This document shows positions 24,954 to 33,354 of a DNA stretch of 64,000 nt, piece after piece. How positions within the stretch are numbered: position 1 is the first letter of the stretch; every line of letters starts with the position of its first letter. Below the pieces are notes generated by a model, which worked only from the letters and a program-made list of their open reading frames with translations, was not told the DNA's origin and did no database searches. The DNA comes from Burkholderia lata (GTDB lineage Bacteria > Pseudomonadota > Gammaproteobacteria > Burkholderiales > Burkholderiaceae). The position numbers and the translations under genes are program-made. The stretch covers positions 3,410,001-3,474,000 of the forward strand of contig NC_007511.1 of the NCBI RefSeq assembly GCF_000012945.1, in the 5' to 3' direction.

Positions 24954-25292
24954 ATGACCTCCAACGACGAAACGAAGCTGGACCAGGCGGCAGGATCTGA
25001 CTGGTGGTGCACATTCGACGACCCGTCACGCGAGTGCGATACGGATCACGCACGCATCCAGGCGGAACTTGAAATCGAAATCCACCCGGACCATCCGTTC
25101 TACCGGCGCAATCTCAAAGTGATCGCCCACGCACTGGGGTGCGATGACGTGATCTGCACCCACGTCGACGAGCCCGGCCGTTATTCGGTGCTGCATCTCA
25201 CCTGGGGCGGGCGCCCCGAGATCGGCACGTGCCCCACCATCGATTTCGATGGCGACAGGCTCGGTGTCGCGAAGTATTTCGACTACCCATAG
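24954..25292 (+). CDS. hypothetical protein (112 aa)
   Basis: Not recognised. The protein is acidic and soluble, with no signal peptide or membrane segment. Noticeable are SDWWCTFDDPSRECD near the N-terminus, three further Cys residues (two of them in HALGCDDVICTHVD), and IHPDHPFYRRNLKVIAHALGCDDVI in the middle. Codon use is like its neighbours, which supports a real gene, but the start is preceded only by a weak Shine-Dalgarno-like stretch. No conserved operon partner is visible. Confidence 0.55.
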   Translation: MTSNDETKLDQAAGSDWWCTFDDPSRECDTDHARIQAELEIEIHPDHPFYRRNLKVIAHALGCDDVICTHVDEPGRYSVLHLTWGGRPEIGTCPTIDFDGDRLGVAKYFDYP

Positions 25293-25395
25293 CGTGCTCA
25301 CCACGCGTCCGGCGTCGTTGCGTTACGCTTCCGGACACACCCGCAGCCGCTTGCGCTCAGCCTCCGCTCCCGCCTCTCACCCCACTCACAGCGCC

Positions 25396-25842
25396 ATGAC
25401 CGAAGCCCTCAACCCGAACTACTTCGAATCCGTCGCCGCCAGTTTCGACAAGCAGCACGCGATGCGCCTGATCCAGGCCAGGATGCCGCTGATCGACATC
25501 GGACGGACCGAGATCCACGTCCCGCACTGGGAGGGCATCGAACAGCAGCACGGTTTCGTCCACGGCGGCGTGGTGGGCATGATCGCCGATTCGGCCGCAG
25601 GCTACGCGGCGATGACCACGGTGGCCGCCGATGCGTCGGTGCTCACCGTCGAATACAAAATCAACCTCGTGGCGCCTGCGGCGGGCGACAAGCTGATCGC
25701 CCGTGGCGAGGTGGTCCGGCCGGGGCGGACGCTGATCGTGACCAAGGCGGAAGTCTTCGCCGTCACCGGCGACAAGGAAACGCTGTGCGCGGTCATGCAG
25801 CAAACCATCATGGTGATGCACGACAAGCGCGATCGCGCTTGA
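25396..25842 (+). CDS. PaaI-family hotdog thioesterase
   Basis: A 148-residue hotdog-fold thioesterase. The PaaI/YdiI-type signature is HGFVHGGVVGMIADSAAGYAA (about 54-74), with the HGG turn and the Asp of the active-site helix, followed by LTVEYKINLVAPAAGDKLIARGEV. Such enzymes hydrolyse aryl- or acyl-CoA thioesters. Start at 25396 (MTEALNPNYFES) is chosen over a long in-frame extension upstream. It is a single gene, convergent with the BON gene downstream. Confidence 0.88.
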   Translation: MTEALNPNYFESVAASFDKQHAMRLIQARMPLIDIGRTEIHVPHWEGIEQQHGFVHGGVVGMIADSAAGYAAMTTVAADASVLTVEYKINLVAPAAGDKLIARGEVVRPGRTLIVTKAEVFAVTGDKETLCAVMQQTIMVMHDKRDRA

Positions 25843-25960
25843 CGCAACACAGCGCAGCGCAGCGCAGCGCCGAGCGGCAACGAAGCGGTGCCGGCGTGCA
25901 AATCGGCGTGTCATTCGTCGGGCGAATGCCCCGGACGTAGCCGCCCGGGGTCCATGCCCG

Positions 25961-26389
25961 TTACTGCGAGCCTTCGAGACGCAACTGCAACCGGCTTTTC
26001 ACGGATGTGACACCCGGCACCTGACGGGCCGCATCCACCGCGACCTGATCCTGCGACTGGTCCGTGATCTGCCCGGCCAGCGTCACGTCGCCCGTCTTCG
26101 CCTTTGCAAATACGGTGACCTGTGCGCCGCCGATGCCGGGCGCCTTCGTGATCGCCTGGCGGACTTTCTTCGCGAATGCGCGATCGGCCGCGCGATCGGC
26201 CTTCTTCGCGGACCGTGCCGCCGCCGACGGCGACGGCGACGGTGACTGTGACGTGACGGGCGACGCGGCCGGCGACGTGGTGACGTGTTGCGGACCGGAC
26301 ACGTCCGCATTGGGCGCACCGGATTGCGCATGAACCAGGATCGGCGACAGCGCGACACAACCTGCAACGACGGCAAGACGAATCTTCAT
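25961..26389 (-). CDS. BON-domain periplasmic protein with Ser/Pro-rich linker
   Basis: A 142-residue secreted protein: signal peptide MKIRLAVVAGCVALSPILVHA, then a low-complexity linker rich in Ser, Pro and Thr (about 25-60, with SPSPSPS), then one BON domain (AFAKKVRQAITKAPGIGGAQVTVFAKAKTGDVTLAGQI). It resembles the BON protein at 10791 in the domain core but has the extra linker. Likely periplasmic and stress-related. The start at 26389 is preceded by AGGAGAATTC. Confidence 0.87.
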   Translation of the reverse strand: MKIRLAVVAGCVALSPILVHAQSGAPNADVSGPQHVTTSPAASPVTSQSPSPSPSAAARSAKKADRAADRAFAKKVRQAITKAPGIGGAQVTVFAKAKTGDVTLAGQITDQSQDQVAVDAARQVPGVTSVKSRLQLRLEGSQ

Positions 26390-26445
26390 CGAATTCTCCT
26401 CAAGGAACGAACGGAAACTGCGGGGAAACTGCGGGGGGAAAGCGG

Positions 26446-27429
26446 TCAGGCCGCCGCACCCGACATCGCACGGGTGCGCGCACGGCCGCGCGGCGCGGTG
26501 ATCGATTCGAGCGCGTGTTCGTCGGCCGCCAGCGCGGGCGACAGCGTCGCGCGCAGGTGATCGAGAAAAGTGCGGATCTTCGCGTCCACGAAGCGCCGGG
26601 ACGCAAACATCGCGTAGACGTCGAGCATCGTCAGCCGGAAATCGGGCAGCACACGGACGAGCCGCCCGCTGCGCAAATCGTCGATGACCGAGTAAATCGC
26701 GAGCGAGCCGATGCCCAGCCCCGCACGCAGCGCGATCGACAGCGCTTCCGGCGCATTCGCGTGGAACGGCGCGGCGAGCACGGTGTGCGTCACGACCTCG
26801 CCGTCGCCGCCGTGCAGGTGCCATTCGCCGTTCGCGTCGGCGGGCGTATCGAGACACAGGCACGTATGGCCCGCGAGTTCGGCCGGGTTGCGGGGCGTGC
26901 CGTGCCGCGCGAGATAGGCCGGCGACGCCACCAGCACGCTGTAGCTCCGGCCGCACGAGTGCGCGATATAGCCGGAATCGGGCAGGCTCGACGCGGTGAC
27001 GACCGACACGTCGTACCCTTCTTCGACGAGATTCGGCAGCCGCTGCGAGTACGTCATTTCGACGGACACCTCGGGATAAAGCGCCTGATACGCGACAGCC
27101 GACGCGGTCACGTGGCTCTGCCCGAGCCCCGGCATCGTATGCACGCGCAGCCGCCCGTACGGGCGGACCAGTGCATTGCGCGCTTCGGCGTTCGCCTGGT
27201 CGACGTCGCCGAGGATCGCCAGCAGCCGTTCGAAATAGCGCCGCCCGCTGTCGGTCAGCGCGATCTTGCGGGTCGTGCGGTTCAGCAGCCGGATCTGCGC
27301 GTAGTCCTCCAGGCTGGCGACGGCCCGCGACACCTGCGCGGTCGCGATGTCGCCCTGCCTCGCGACGGCGGTGAAGCTGCCGGCCTGCACGACACGCACG
27401 AAGGTCCGCATGTTTTCAAGCATGTCCAT
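26446..27429 (-). CDS. LysR-family regulator (AaeR/DmlR-like CRG group)
   Basis: A 327-residue LTTR. The HTH MRTFVRVVQAGSFTAVARQGDIATAQVSRAVASLE and the following RLLNRTTRKIALTDSGRRYFERL are typical of the large group with DmlR and AaeR. The C-terminus carries an extra basic tail (about 305-327, GRARTRAMSGAAA) not usual in the family. No divergent partner is adjacent: upstream lie 231 bases with a strong hairpin, and downstream a BON gene. Its target is unknown. Confidence 0.9.
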   Translation of the reverse strand: MDMLENMRTFVRVVQAGSFTAVARQGDIATAQVSRAVASLEDYAQIRLLNRTTRKIALTDSGRRYFERLLAILGDVDQANAEARNALVRPYGRLRVHTMPGLGQSHVTASAVAYQALYPEVSVEMTYSQRLPNLVEEGYDVSVVTASSLPDSGYIAHSCGRSYSVLVASPAYLARHGTPRNPAELAGHTCLCLDTPADANGEWHLHGGDGEVVTHTVLAAPFHANAPEALSIALRAGLGIGSLAIYSVIDDLRSGRLVRVLPDFRLTMLDVYAMFASRRFVDAKIRTFLDHLRATLSPALAADEHALESITAPRGRARTRAMSGAAA

Positions 27430-27623
27430 TTCGATTCATCGTCCATCGCGGCCGGCGCGCCATCCGCCACACGCGCACGACCGGGCCAACCCGCGCCCGG
27501 CCGCGCGACGCAGCCTCGGTTTAGAACCGCGGCCCGCCACGCATCGACCGGCCCCAGGGCCATCGATCGCGCCGCGCGCCGTCATGTTCAGTGGTACCGA
27601 TTGTCGCCATTCGCCGCGAAGCG

Positions 27624-27649
27624 TTCAGCCCCCCGTCCGGGGGGCTGAA
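27624..27649. terminator. perfect 11-bp hairpin (REP-like)
   Basis: Arms TTCAGCCCCCC and GGGGGGCTGAA with loop GTCC. It lies just past the stop codon of the quinone oxidoreductase gene (minus strand). A near-identical but shorter copy occurs at 32761-32780. No T-run follows, so it could be a repeated intergenic palindrome as well as a transcription end. Confidence 0.5.
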
Positions 27650-27660
27650 GCGCGGGCCGG

Positions 27661-28707
27661 TCATGTGGAATGCTTGCCGTCTGTGGCGGACGCCGGCGTG
27701 CGCAGCACGATCTTGCCGATGTGGCGGCCGGAATCCATCAGCGCGTGCGCCCCGCTCGCATCGCGAAGATCGAAGGTCCGGTAGACCTGCGGCTTCACCG
27801 TCCCCTGCCGGATCAGCGGCCACACGGCTTCCTCCAGCTCGCGGATGAGCTGCGCCTTCTCCTCGTAGGTACGCGAGCGCAGCGTCGAGCCGATGTGCGT
27901 GAGGCGCTTGGTCAGCATCGGGAACAGGTCGAGCTCCTTCGCCGGCCCGTTAATCACGCCGATCTGGACGATGCGTCCGTTCATCGCGGCGGCCGCGAAA
28001 TTGCGCGCGACGTAGTCGCCGGCGATGATGTCGACGATCACGTCGACGCCCTTGCCGTCGGTGAAGCGCTTGACCGCATCGACGAAATCCTCGTTGCGGT
28101 ACTCGATCGCGAGATCCGCGCCGAGCCGCAGGCTCGCGTCGCGCTGCGCTTCCGAGCCCACCGTCGTGATGATGGTCGACGCGCCGAACGCCTTCGCCAG
28201 CATCGTCGCGGTCGTGCCGATGCCCGACGCGCCGCCGTGAATCAGCACGCTGTCGCCGGCGGCGAACCGGCCGCGCTGGAACAGGTTCAGCCAGACCGTC
28301 ATGAAGGTTTCGGGCATCGCGGCCGCTTCCGTCATGTCGAGGCCGTCGGGAATCGCGAGCGTATTGCTCTCGTTCGCCACCGCGTATTCCGCGTAGCCGC
28401 CGCCCGGAATCAGCGCGCAGACTTCGTCGCCGAGCGCGAAGCGCGTGACGTCGCGGCCGACCGCGACGACTTCGCCGGCAACCTCGAGGCCGGGAATGTC
28501 GGACGCGCCGGGCGGCGGATCGTACAGCCCCTTGCGCTGGAATACGTCGGGGCCGTTCACGCCGGCCGCATGAATGCGGATCAGCACTTCGTCGTGGCGC
28601 GGCGACGGCACGGGACGCGTGGTCGGTACGAGCACGTCGGGGCCGCCGGGACGCACGATTTCGATCGCCGTCATGTCGGCGGGCAGGGTTTTCACGTCAT
28701 CACTCAC
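27661..28707 (-). CDS. NAD(P)H quinone oxidoreductase (PIG3/TP53I3-like MDR)
   Basis: A 348-residue medium-chain reductase without catalytic zinc ligands. Typical of the PIG3 quinone oxidoreductase group are AAGVNGPDVFQRKGLYDPPPGASDIPGLEVAGEV, the cofactor segment HGGASGIGTTATMLAKAFGA and GRIVQIG near 245. It should reduce quinones with NADPH in the cytosol. GTG at 28707 is chosen because GAGG lies 8 bases before it; MTAIEIVRPGG at 28674 is a plausible alternative but lacks such a site. It is divergent from a LysR gene, which probably regulates it. Confidence 0.9.
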   Translation of the reverse strand: MSDDVKTLPADMTAIEIVRPGGPDVLVPTTRPVPSPRHDEVLIRIHAAGVNGPDVFQRKGLYDPPPGASDIPGLEVAGEVVAVGRDVTRFALGDEVCALIPGGGYAEYAVANESNTLAIPDGLDMTEAAAMPETFMTVWLNLFQRGRFAAGDSVLIHGGASGIGTTATMLAKAFGASTIITTVGSEAQRDASLRLGADLAIEYRNEDFVDAVKRFTDGKGVDVIVDIIAGDYVARNFAAAAMNGRIVQIGVINGPAKELDLFPMLTKRLTHIGSTLRSRTYEEKAQLIRELEEAVWPLIRQGTVKPQVYRTFDLRDASGAHALMDSGRHIGKIVLRTPASATDGKHST

Positions 28708-28847
28708 GATATGATCCTCAACGTTCGTCGATGCGCGGCCGATTCGCGGATCATCCTCGAATCGCGGCATCGCAATGGGTGTGAAGACAGTCTAGGGACG
28801 GTGCCGCTCGCGGGCACGCAGTGAATTGCCGAACGAGGAATGCAAAA

Positions 28848-29741
28848 ATGCATCAGTCAGCACAAGCGATGAACTGGGACGACGCACGCGTGTTCCTCGC
28901 GATTCATCGCGAACGCACGTTGCGCCGCGCGGCGCAAACGCTCGGGGTCGACCAGGCGACGGTCGGGCGCCGGCTCGCGCAACTCGAGCACATGCTCGGC
29001 GCCACGCTGTTCCTGCGCTCGTCGAAGGGCTACCTGACCACGCCGGTCGGCGAACTGGCGCTGCGCGCCGCCGAGGCGATGGAACAGCATGCGCACGAGC
29101 TCGTCCGGCTGACCCAGGGCGTCGACCGAAGGCTCGCCGGCGAGGTCAAGATCACGACGACCGATGCGCTCGCGCTCGAATTCGTGATGCCGTCGATCGC
29201 GCGGCTGCATGCGAAGCATCCCGACGTATGCGTGTCGCTGAACACGGCGACTCAGGTCCTGAACCTGGCGAAGCGGGAGGCCGATATCGCGGTGCGCACC
29301 GTGCGGCCCGACAACCCCGATCTCGTCGCGCGCCGCCTCGCCTGCTGGGACATGGGCCTGTTCGCTTCGCACGACTATCTGCAACGGCACGGCGAGCCCG
29401 CGCGCGGCAGCGCGTTCGCGGGGCACGACCTGGTCGTCTACCAGCCGTATGTCGACGCGAGCCGGAAGCCGGCGATCGCCGGCGAGCCGATCGCTGCCGG
29501 GCGCATCGTCGGGCGGATGAATTCGAGCCTGATGATGCGCGCCGCGCTACGTTCGGGCCTCGGCATCGGCGAAGTGCCGGTGCACATGGGCGAACGCGAC
29601 GGCCTCGCCCGCATCTGGCCCGAGCAGACGCGGGAAACGCCATACGAAGTCTGGCTCGTCACGCATCGCGACCTGCGCCACACCGCGCGTATCCGCGCGA
29701 CGATCGACGAGATCGTGGCCGCGTTCGACGCGCATCGATGA
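28848..29741 (+). CDS. LysR-family regulator, divergent from quinone oxidoreductase
   Basis: A 297-residue LTTR. HTH: WDDARVFLAIHRERTLRRAAQTLGVDQATVGRRLAQLE; the DQATVGRR pattern is that of a group often beside oxidoreductase genes. GAGGA at 28835-28839 is 8 bases before the ATG at 28848; an in-frame GTG at 28821 was rejected. TGCAAAAATGCA overlaps the start codon and could be part of an autoregulatory site. The gene is transcribed away from the quinone oxidoreductase gene, the likely target. Confidence 0.9.
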   Translation: MHQSAQAMNWDDARVFLAIHRERTLRRAAQTLGVDQATVGRRLAQLEHMLGATLFLRSSKGYLTTPVGELALRAAEAMEQHAHELVRLTQGVDRRLAGEVKITTTDALALEFVMPSIARLHAKHPDVCVSLNTATQVLNLAKREADIAVRTVRPDNPDLVARRLACWDMGLFASHDYLQRHGEPARGSAFAGHDLVVYQPYVDASRKPAIAGEPIAAGRIVGRMNSSLMMRAALRSGLGIGEVPVHMGERDGLARIWPEQTRETPYEVWLVTHRDLRHTARIRATIDEIVAAFDAHR

Positions 29742-29784
29742 GCCCGTCGCACCGGGGCAACGCCGCCGCACCGCCCGCCACCGC

Positions 29785-32553
29785 CTATTCGTCGCCGACG
29801 CGCGTGCGGGACGACGCATCGAGCGCCAGCCCGCTGCGCACGGCCTGGATGCGCGACGTGACGTTGAGCTTCTCGAAGATGTTCTTCAGGTGCCACTTGA
29901 TCGTCTCCGGCGCAACGCGCAGCGCACGGGCGATCTCCTTGTTCGACAGGCCGCGCGCGACATAATCGAGGATCTCGACTTCACGCGCGCTCAGGTTGCC
30001 CGCCGTGCCGGGCCGCGCGGCCGGCGCGGCATTCGACGCCCGGTCCGCCTCGAACGCGCGCGCGAGTTCGCGCAGATACCACGCGCCGACCGCCGGAAAC
30101 CGGTCGGCCCGCTTCAGCACGCGCGCCGTCAGGCGTTCGGCCACGGCGCCTTCGTCGACGAACGTGCGCACGAGCCCGTTGCCTTGCCCGTATTCGAGCG
30201 CCGGGGCGAGCACGGCCAGCGCGTCGTCTTCCTGCCCGGCCTGTTCGAGCGCAACCGCACGCAGCACGGCGGCCTGCGCGGCGAACCAGTCGAAGCCGCG
30301 CGCGGCCAGCACGTCGTGCACGGTGGCCATGACCCCGGCGGCCTCTTCCGCGCGTGCATCGGCAAGCAGCAGCCGCGCCCGCGCGGACTGCGCCATCTGC
30401 CACGTCTCGACGAAGCTCGACGCGACTTCCGGCGGTTCAGCCGACACCAGCGCCGCCAGCGCCCGCCCGACACGATGGGCCTGCGTCAGCTTCCCCGCGC
30501 TCACATGCAGCCGCACGCCGGTCGCCATGCAGGCGACGCGCAGCCGCAGCCATTGCCGGCTGCAGGCGATGTGGTCGGCCTCGTCGAGCATCTCGTGCGC
30601 GCGGGCCTCGTTGCCCGACCGGAACTGCAGCACCGCGGCCGTCTGCATGAACCGCAGCAGCGGCCCGAGCGAACACGCCTGCATCGCGATGTCGAAACGG
30701 TCGCGCTGCGCTTCGCGCACCTTCGGCCAGTCGTTCCATTCGTAATAGATCGCGGACAGGTAGCCGGCCGACAGCGCGGTCGCCGCCGACAGCCGCCCCG
30801 CCGAGCGTTCCGCGCCGCGCAGCGCGGTCTCGAACGTCTTCGACGCATCATGCAGGCGGCCCGCGACGAATTCGGCGAGGCCGGACATGTTCTGCCGATA
30901 CACGTGCGCAAACAGCGGCTCGTGGCCCGACGCCGCGCGTTCCGCCCGCGCGCGCAGGTCGAGCGCGTCGTCGAGGCGGCCCGCGTAGCCGAACCCGAAG
31001 ATGAGCGTGGTCTGCCCGATCTGCTCGACCCACGAGCCGGCCGGCGGGCCGGCCGCCAGCACGCGCTCGCCGAGCTCGAGCGACTCGATGCTCCGGTCCG
31101 ACAGCCCCGCGATGAGCGAGCGAACGCCAAGCAGCTCGGTCGCGGTGATCGCGTCCGTGCCGAGCCGCCGTGCGTCGATATCGGCTTCGATCGCCTCCAG
31201 CGCGCGGCGCGCGTCGACCATCTGCATCGACAGCGCCAGCGCCCACACGTGGGCGATCCGCAACCGCAGGCGGCCCGCCAGCGCCGGCTCCGGCAGGCGC
31301 GATACCCAGTCGAGCACGGTGCGGACGTCGCTCGCGGCAATCAGCTTCATCGCGCACGCCTCGACCCAGCCAGCGGCCGCGTCGAAATCGCCGGCGGCGA
31401 GCGCATGCCTGACCGCATCCGGCCATTGCCGTTCGGCCGCGTACCACGTACTCGCGCGGCGATGCAGCGCGGCGACCGCGTCCGGCCGGCGCAACGCCAG
31501 CTCCTCGCGCAGGTATTGCAGGAACAGCGCGTGATAGCGGTAGCTCCGGCGGCCGCCGTCGACCGAGCGGATGAACAGGTTGTGCGCGCTCAGCCACTCC
31601 AGGCACGCGACGGCATCGTCGCGGCCGGTCAGCGCATCGCACAGCGCGGGCGTCATCCGGTCCAGCACGGCCGTGCAGAGCAGGAAATGACGGATCGCGT
31701 CCGGCACCTGCGTCATCACGTTCTCGTTCAGGTACGCGGCAATGCCGGCGCGCGCATGGCTGACCTGCTCGGCGACGCGCGCCGCATCGTTGTCGTCGCG
31801 CAACGCGAGCGCCGCGAGCTGCAGGCCCGACACCCAGCCTTCGGTGGCCGCGCGCAGCCGCCCGACGTTTTCCGCACTGAGCGGCTTGCCGGCGACGCGC
31901 TCGAAGAATGCGCGCGTCTCCGCTTCGTCGAAGCGCAGATCGTCCTCGTCGACCCGGACGAGCTCGTCGCGCGATTCGAAATAGCTGAGCGGCAACGCGG
32001 GCGCCGAGCGGCACGACAGCACCACGTGCAGGTTCGACGGCGCATAGCGCAGCAGCTCGAACATCGCGTCGTGGATGACGGGCGATGCGAGGCGGTCGTA
32101 GTCGTCGAGCATCAGGACCAGCTCGACGCCCGCGACTTCCAGCTCGTTGAGCAATTCGTCGAACACGATCTTCAGCGGAATCAGCGCACGGTCGCGCAGC
32201 AGCCGCTGCGCGCGGCCGCCGACCCCGCCCGTCGCGTCGACGATCGCCGCCACCACGTACGACGAGAAGATCGACGCGTTGTCGTCGTCCTGGTCGAGGC
32301 TCACCCAGGCGACCTTCACGTTCGTCGCCACGAGCGCGTGGCGCCATTCCGCCAGCACGGTCGTCTTGCCGTACCCGGCCGGCGCGCACACGAGCGTCAG
32401 CCGCCGATCGAGGCCGCGCGCGAGCCGGCCGAAGCGCGCGATGCGCGACACGATTCCACGGGCCGACGCCGGTGCGAGCTTGGTGCGCACCAGCACTTCG
32501 ATCCCGTCGGCGTCCGCAGGCCCTGCTGCTTGTCTGCTGTCGCTGGACGTCAT
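29785..32553 (-). CDS. MalT-type (LAL) LuxR-family ATP-dependent regulator
   Basis: A 922-residue signal-transduction ATPase. Walker A is APAGYGKTT (57-65) and Walker B LMLDDYD (about 130); then come the winged-helix and TPR-like helical parts, and a C-terminal LuxR HTH (about 855-915, LSAREVEILDYVARGLSNKEIARALRVAPETIKWHLKNIFEKLNV). Length and order match MalT. Such proteins are held inactive until a small ligand and ATP allow multimerisation and activation. AGGAGAA precedes the ATG. Divergent gene: a SnoaL protein 330 bases away. Target unknown. Confidence 0.93.
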   Translation of the reverse strand: MTSSDSRQAAGPADADGIEVLVRTKLAPASARGIVSRIARFGRLARGLDRRLTLVCAPAGYGKTTVLAEWRHALVATNVKVAWVSLDQDDDNASIFSSYVVAAIVDATGGVGGRAQRLLRDRALIPLKIVFDELLNELEVAGVELVLMLDDYDRLASPVIHDAMFELLRYAPSNLHVVLSCRSAPALPLSYFESRDELVRVDEDDLRFDEAETRAFFERVAGKPLSAENVGRLRAATEGWVSGLQLAALALRDDNDAARVAEQVSHARAGIAAYLNENVMTQVPDAIRHFLLCTAVLDRMTPALCDALTGRDDAVACLEWLSAHNLFIRSVDGGRRSYRYHALFLQYLREELALRRPDAVAALHRRASTWYAAERQWPDAVRHALAAGDFDAAAGWVEACAMKLIAASDVRTVLDWVSRLPEPALAGRLRLRIAHVWALALSMQMVDARRALEAIEADIDARRLGTDAITATELLGVRSLIAGLSDRSIESLELGERVLAAGPPAGSWVEQIGQTTLIFGFGYAGRLDDALDLRARAERAASGHEPLFAHVYRQNMSGLAEFVAGRLHDASKTFETALRGAERSAGRLSAATALSAGYLSAIYYEWNDWPKVREAQRDRFDIAMQACSLGPLLRFMQTAAVLQFRSGNEARAHEMLDEADHIACSRQWLRLRVACMATGVRLHVSAGKLTQAHRVGRALAALVSAEPPEVASSFVETWQMAQSARARLLLADARAEEAAGVMATVHDVLAARGFDWFAAQAAVLRAVALEQAGQEDDALAVLAPALEYGQGNGLVRTFVDEGAVAERLTARVLKRADRFPAVGAWYLRELARAFEADRASNAAPAARPGTAGNLSAREVEILDYVARGLSNKEIARALRVAPETIKWHLKNIFEKLNVTSRIQAVRSGLALDASSRTRVGDE

Positions 32554-32883
32554 GCTGTTCCTGTTCTCCTTGCGCTGCGCGCGTGCGTCCGCCTGGAAGG
32601 CCGGGCCGCCGTACGCCCCGGTGCGCGACGCGGTGCCACCGCGCGTCGAGACAGCATAGCGACACGGCGACCGCCGTCAAAAGTAGGTGATGTCCGTACC
32701 GCGGCGCGCGCCGGTCGAACGGAAGGACTCGCATTGTTCTCGATCGGGCGGGTGCTGTTCAGCCCCCCATTCGGGGGGCTACCGCGCCGGGAAAGTCGCC
32801 CCATCCTGACCGGAAGGTGTCCTGCACAGCCGGCTCGCGCCGCGCGTGGGGACCGTTGCCCCGCTGTTCCGCCAGGAGTCCGC
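32554..32883. other. 330-base intergenic region
   Basis: Separates the divergent MalT-type regulator and the SnoaL gene. It holds one clear structure, the hairpin at 32761-32780. No convincing small gene or operator was seen in the rest, although both promoters must lie here. Confidence 0.6.
32761..32780. repeat. REP-like hairpin, second copy
   Basis: Arms AGCCCCCC and GGGGGGCT with loop ATTC, preceded by TTC. Same core as the palindrome at 27624-27649 (TTCAGCCCCCC-N4-GGGGGGCT), the only difference in the core being the loop. It is in a divergent intergenic region, where a terminator is not expected, supporting a mobile or repeated palindrome. Confidence 0.55.
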
Positions 32884-33303
32884 ATGAACCGTCGCGACGT
32901 CGTCGCCGCCTTTTTCGACCGGTATCGCCAGCGTGACATCGAAGGGATGCTTGCGCTCTTTTCCCCCGCTGCCGCCCTCGACTACGTGCCGGCCGGCGCG
33001 GCCGCTCCGGCGGCCACGCACGGCAGGATGATCTGGGGCACGCTGCTGGACGCATTCCCCGACCTGTCGAACGGGATCGACGCCATTCATGCGGATGATG
33101 CCGGCCGCCATGCCACCGCCGAGGTCACGATCCGCGGCACGCAGGCGCGGGACTTTATCGGCATCCGGAACCGCGGCCGGTCGTTCACGCTGCGGCACGC
33201 GTTCGTGTTCGAGTTCGATGCCGACGGCCGCATCGCGCGGCTGGCCGCCTACTGGGACAACGTCCGGCTCTTCGAGGATCTCGGCAAGACGACGCTCGGC
33301 TGA
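32884..33303 (+). CDS. SnoaL-like (NTF2-fold) protein
   Basis: A 139-residue protein of the NTF2/SnoaL polyketide-cyclase-like fold: DVVAAFFDRYRQRDIEGMLALFSPAAALDYVP at the N-terminus, GRMIWGTLLDAFPDLSNGIDAIHADD, and the C-terminal FEFDADGRIARLAAYWDN strand pattern. This fold includes hydratases, isomerases and binding proteins, so the reaction cannot be assigned. It is a single gene between a MalT-type regulator (divergent) and an acyl-CoA ligase (convergent). Confidence 0.83.
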   Translation: MNRRDVVAAFFDRYRQRDIEGMLALFSPAAALDYVPAGAAAPAATHGRMIWGTLLDAFPDLSNGIDAIHADDAGRHATAEVTIRGTQARDFIGIRNRGRSFTLRHAFVFEFDADGRIARLAAYWDNVRLFEDLGKTTLG

Positions 33304-33354
33304 GCGGGCGCGGCGGGCGGCCGGCGCCCGGCCGGTGCCCGGCCGGCAGCGCCG

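Noticed and set aside
25851..25870. AGCGC x 4 short repeat between the thioesterase and BON genes
   Set aside because: Short and common in GC-rich DNA; no evidence of function.
29890..33303. Long plus-strand open frame opposite the MalT-type regulator
   Set aside because: Same shadow effect; its only meaningful part is the true SnoaL gene at its 3' end.
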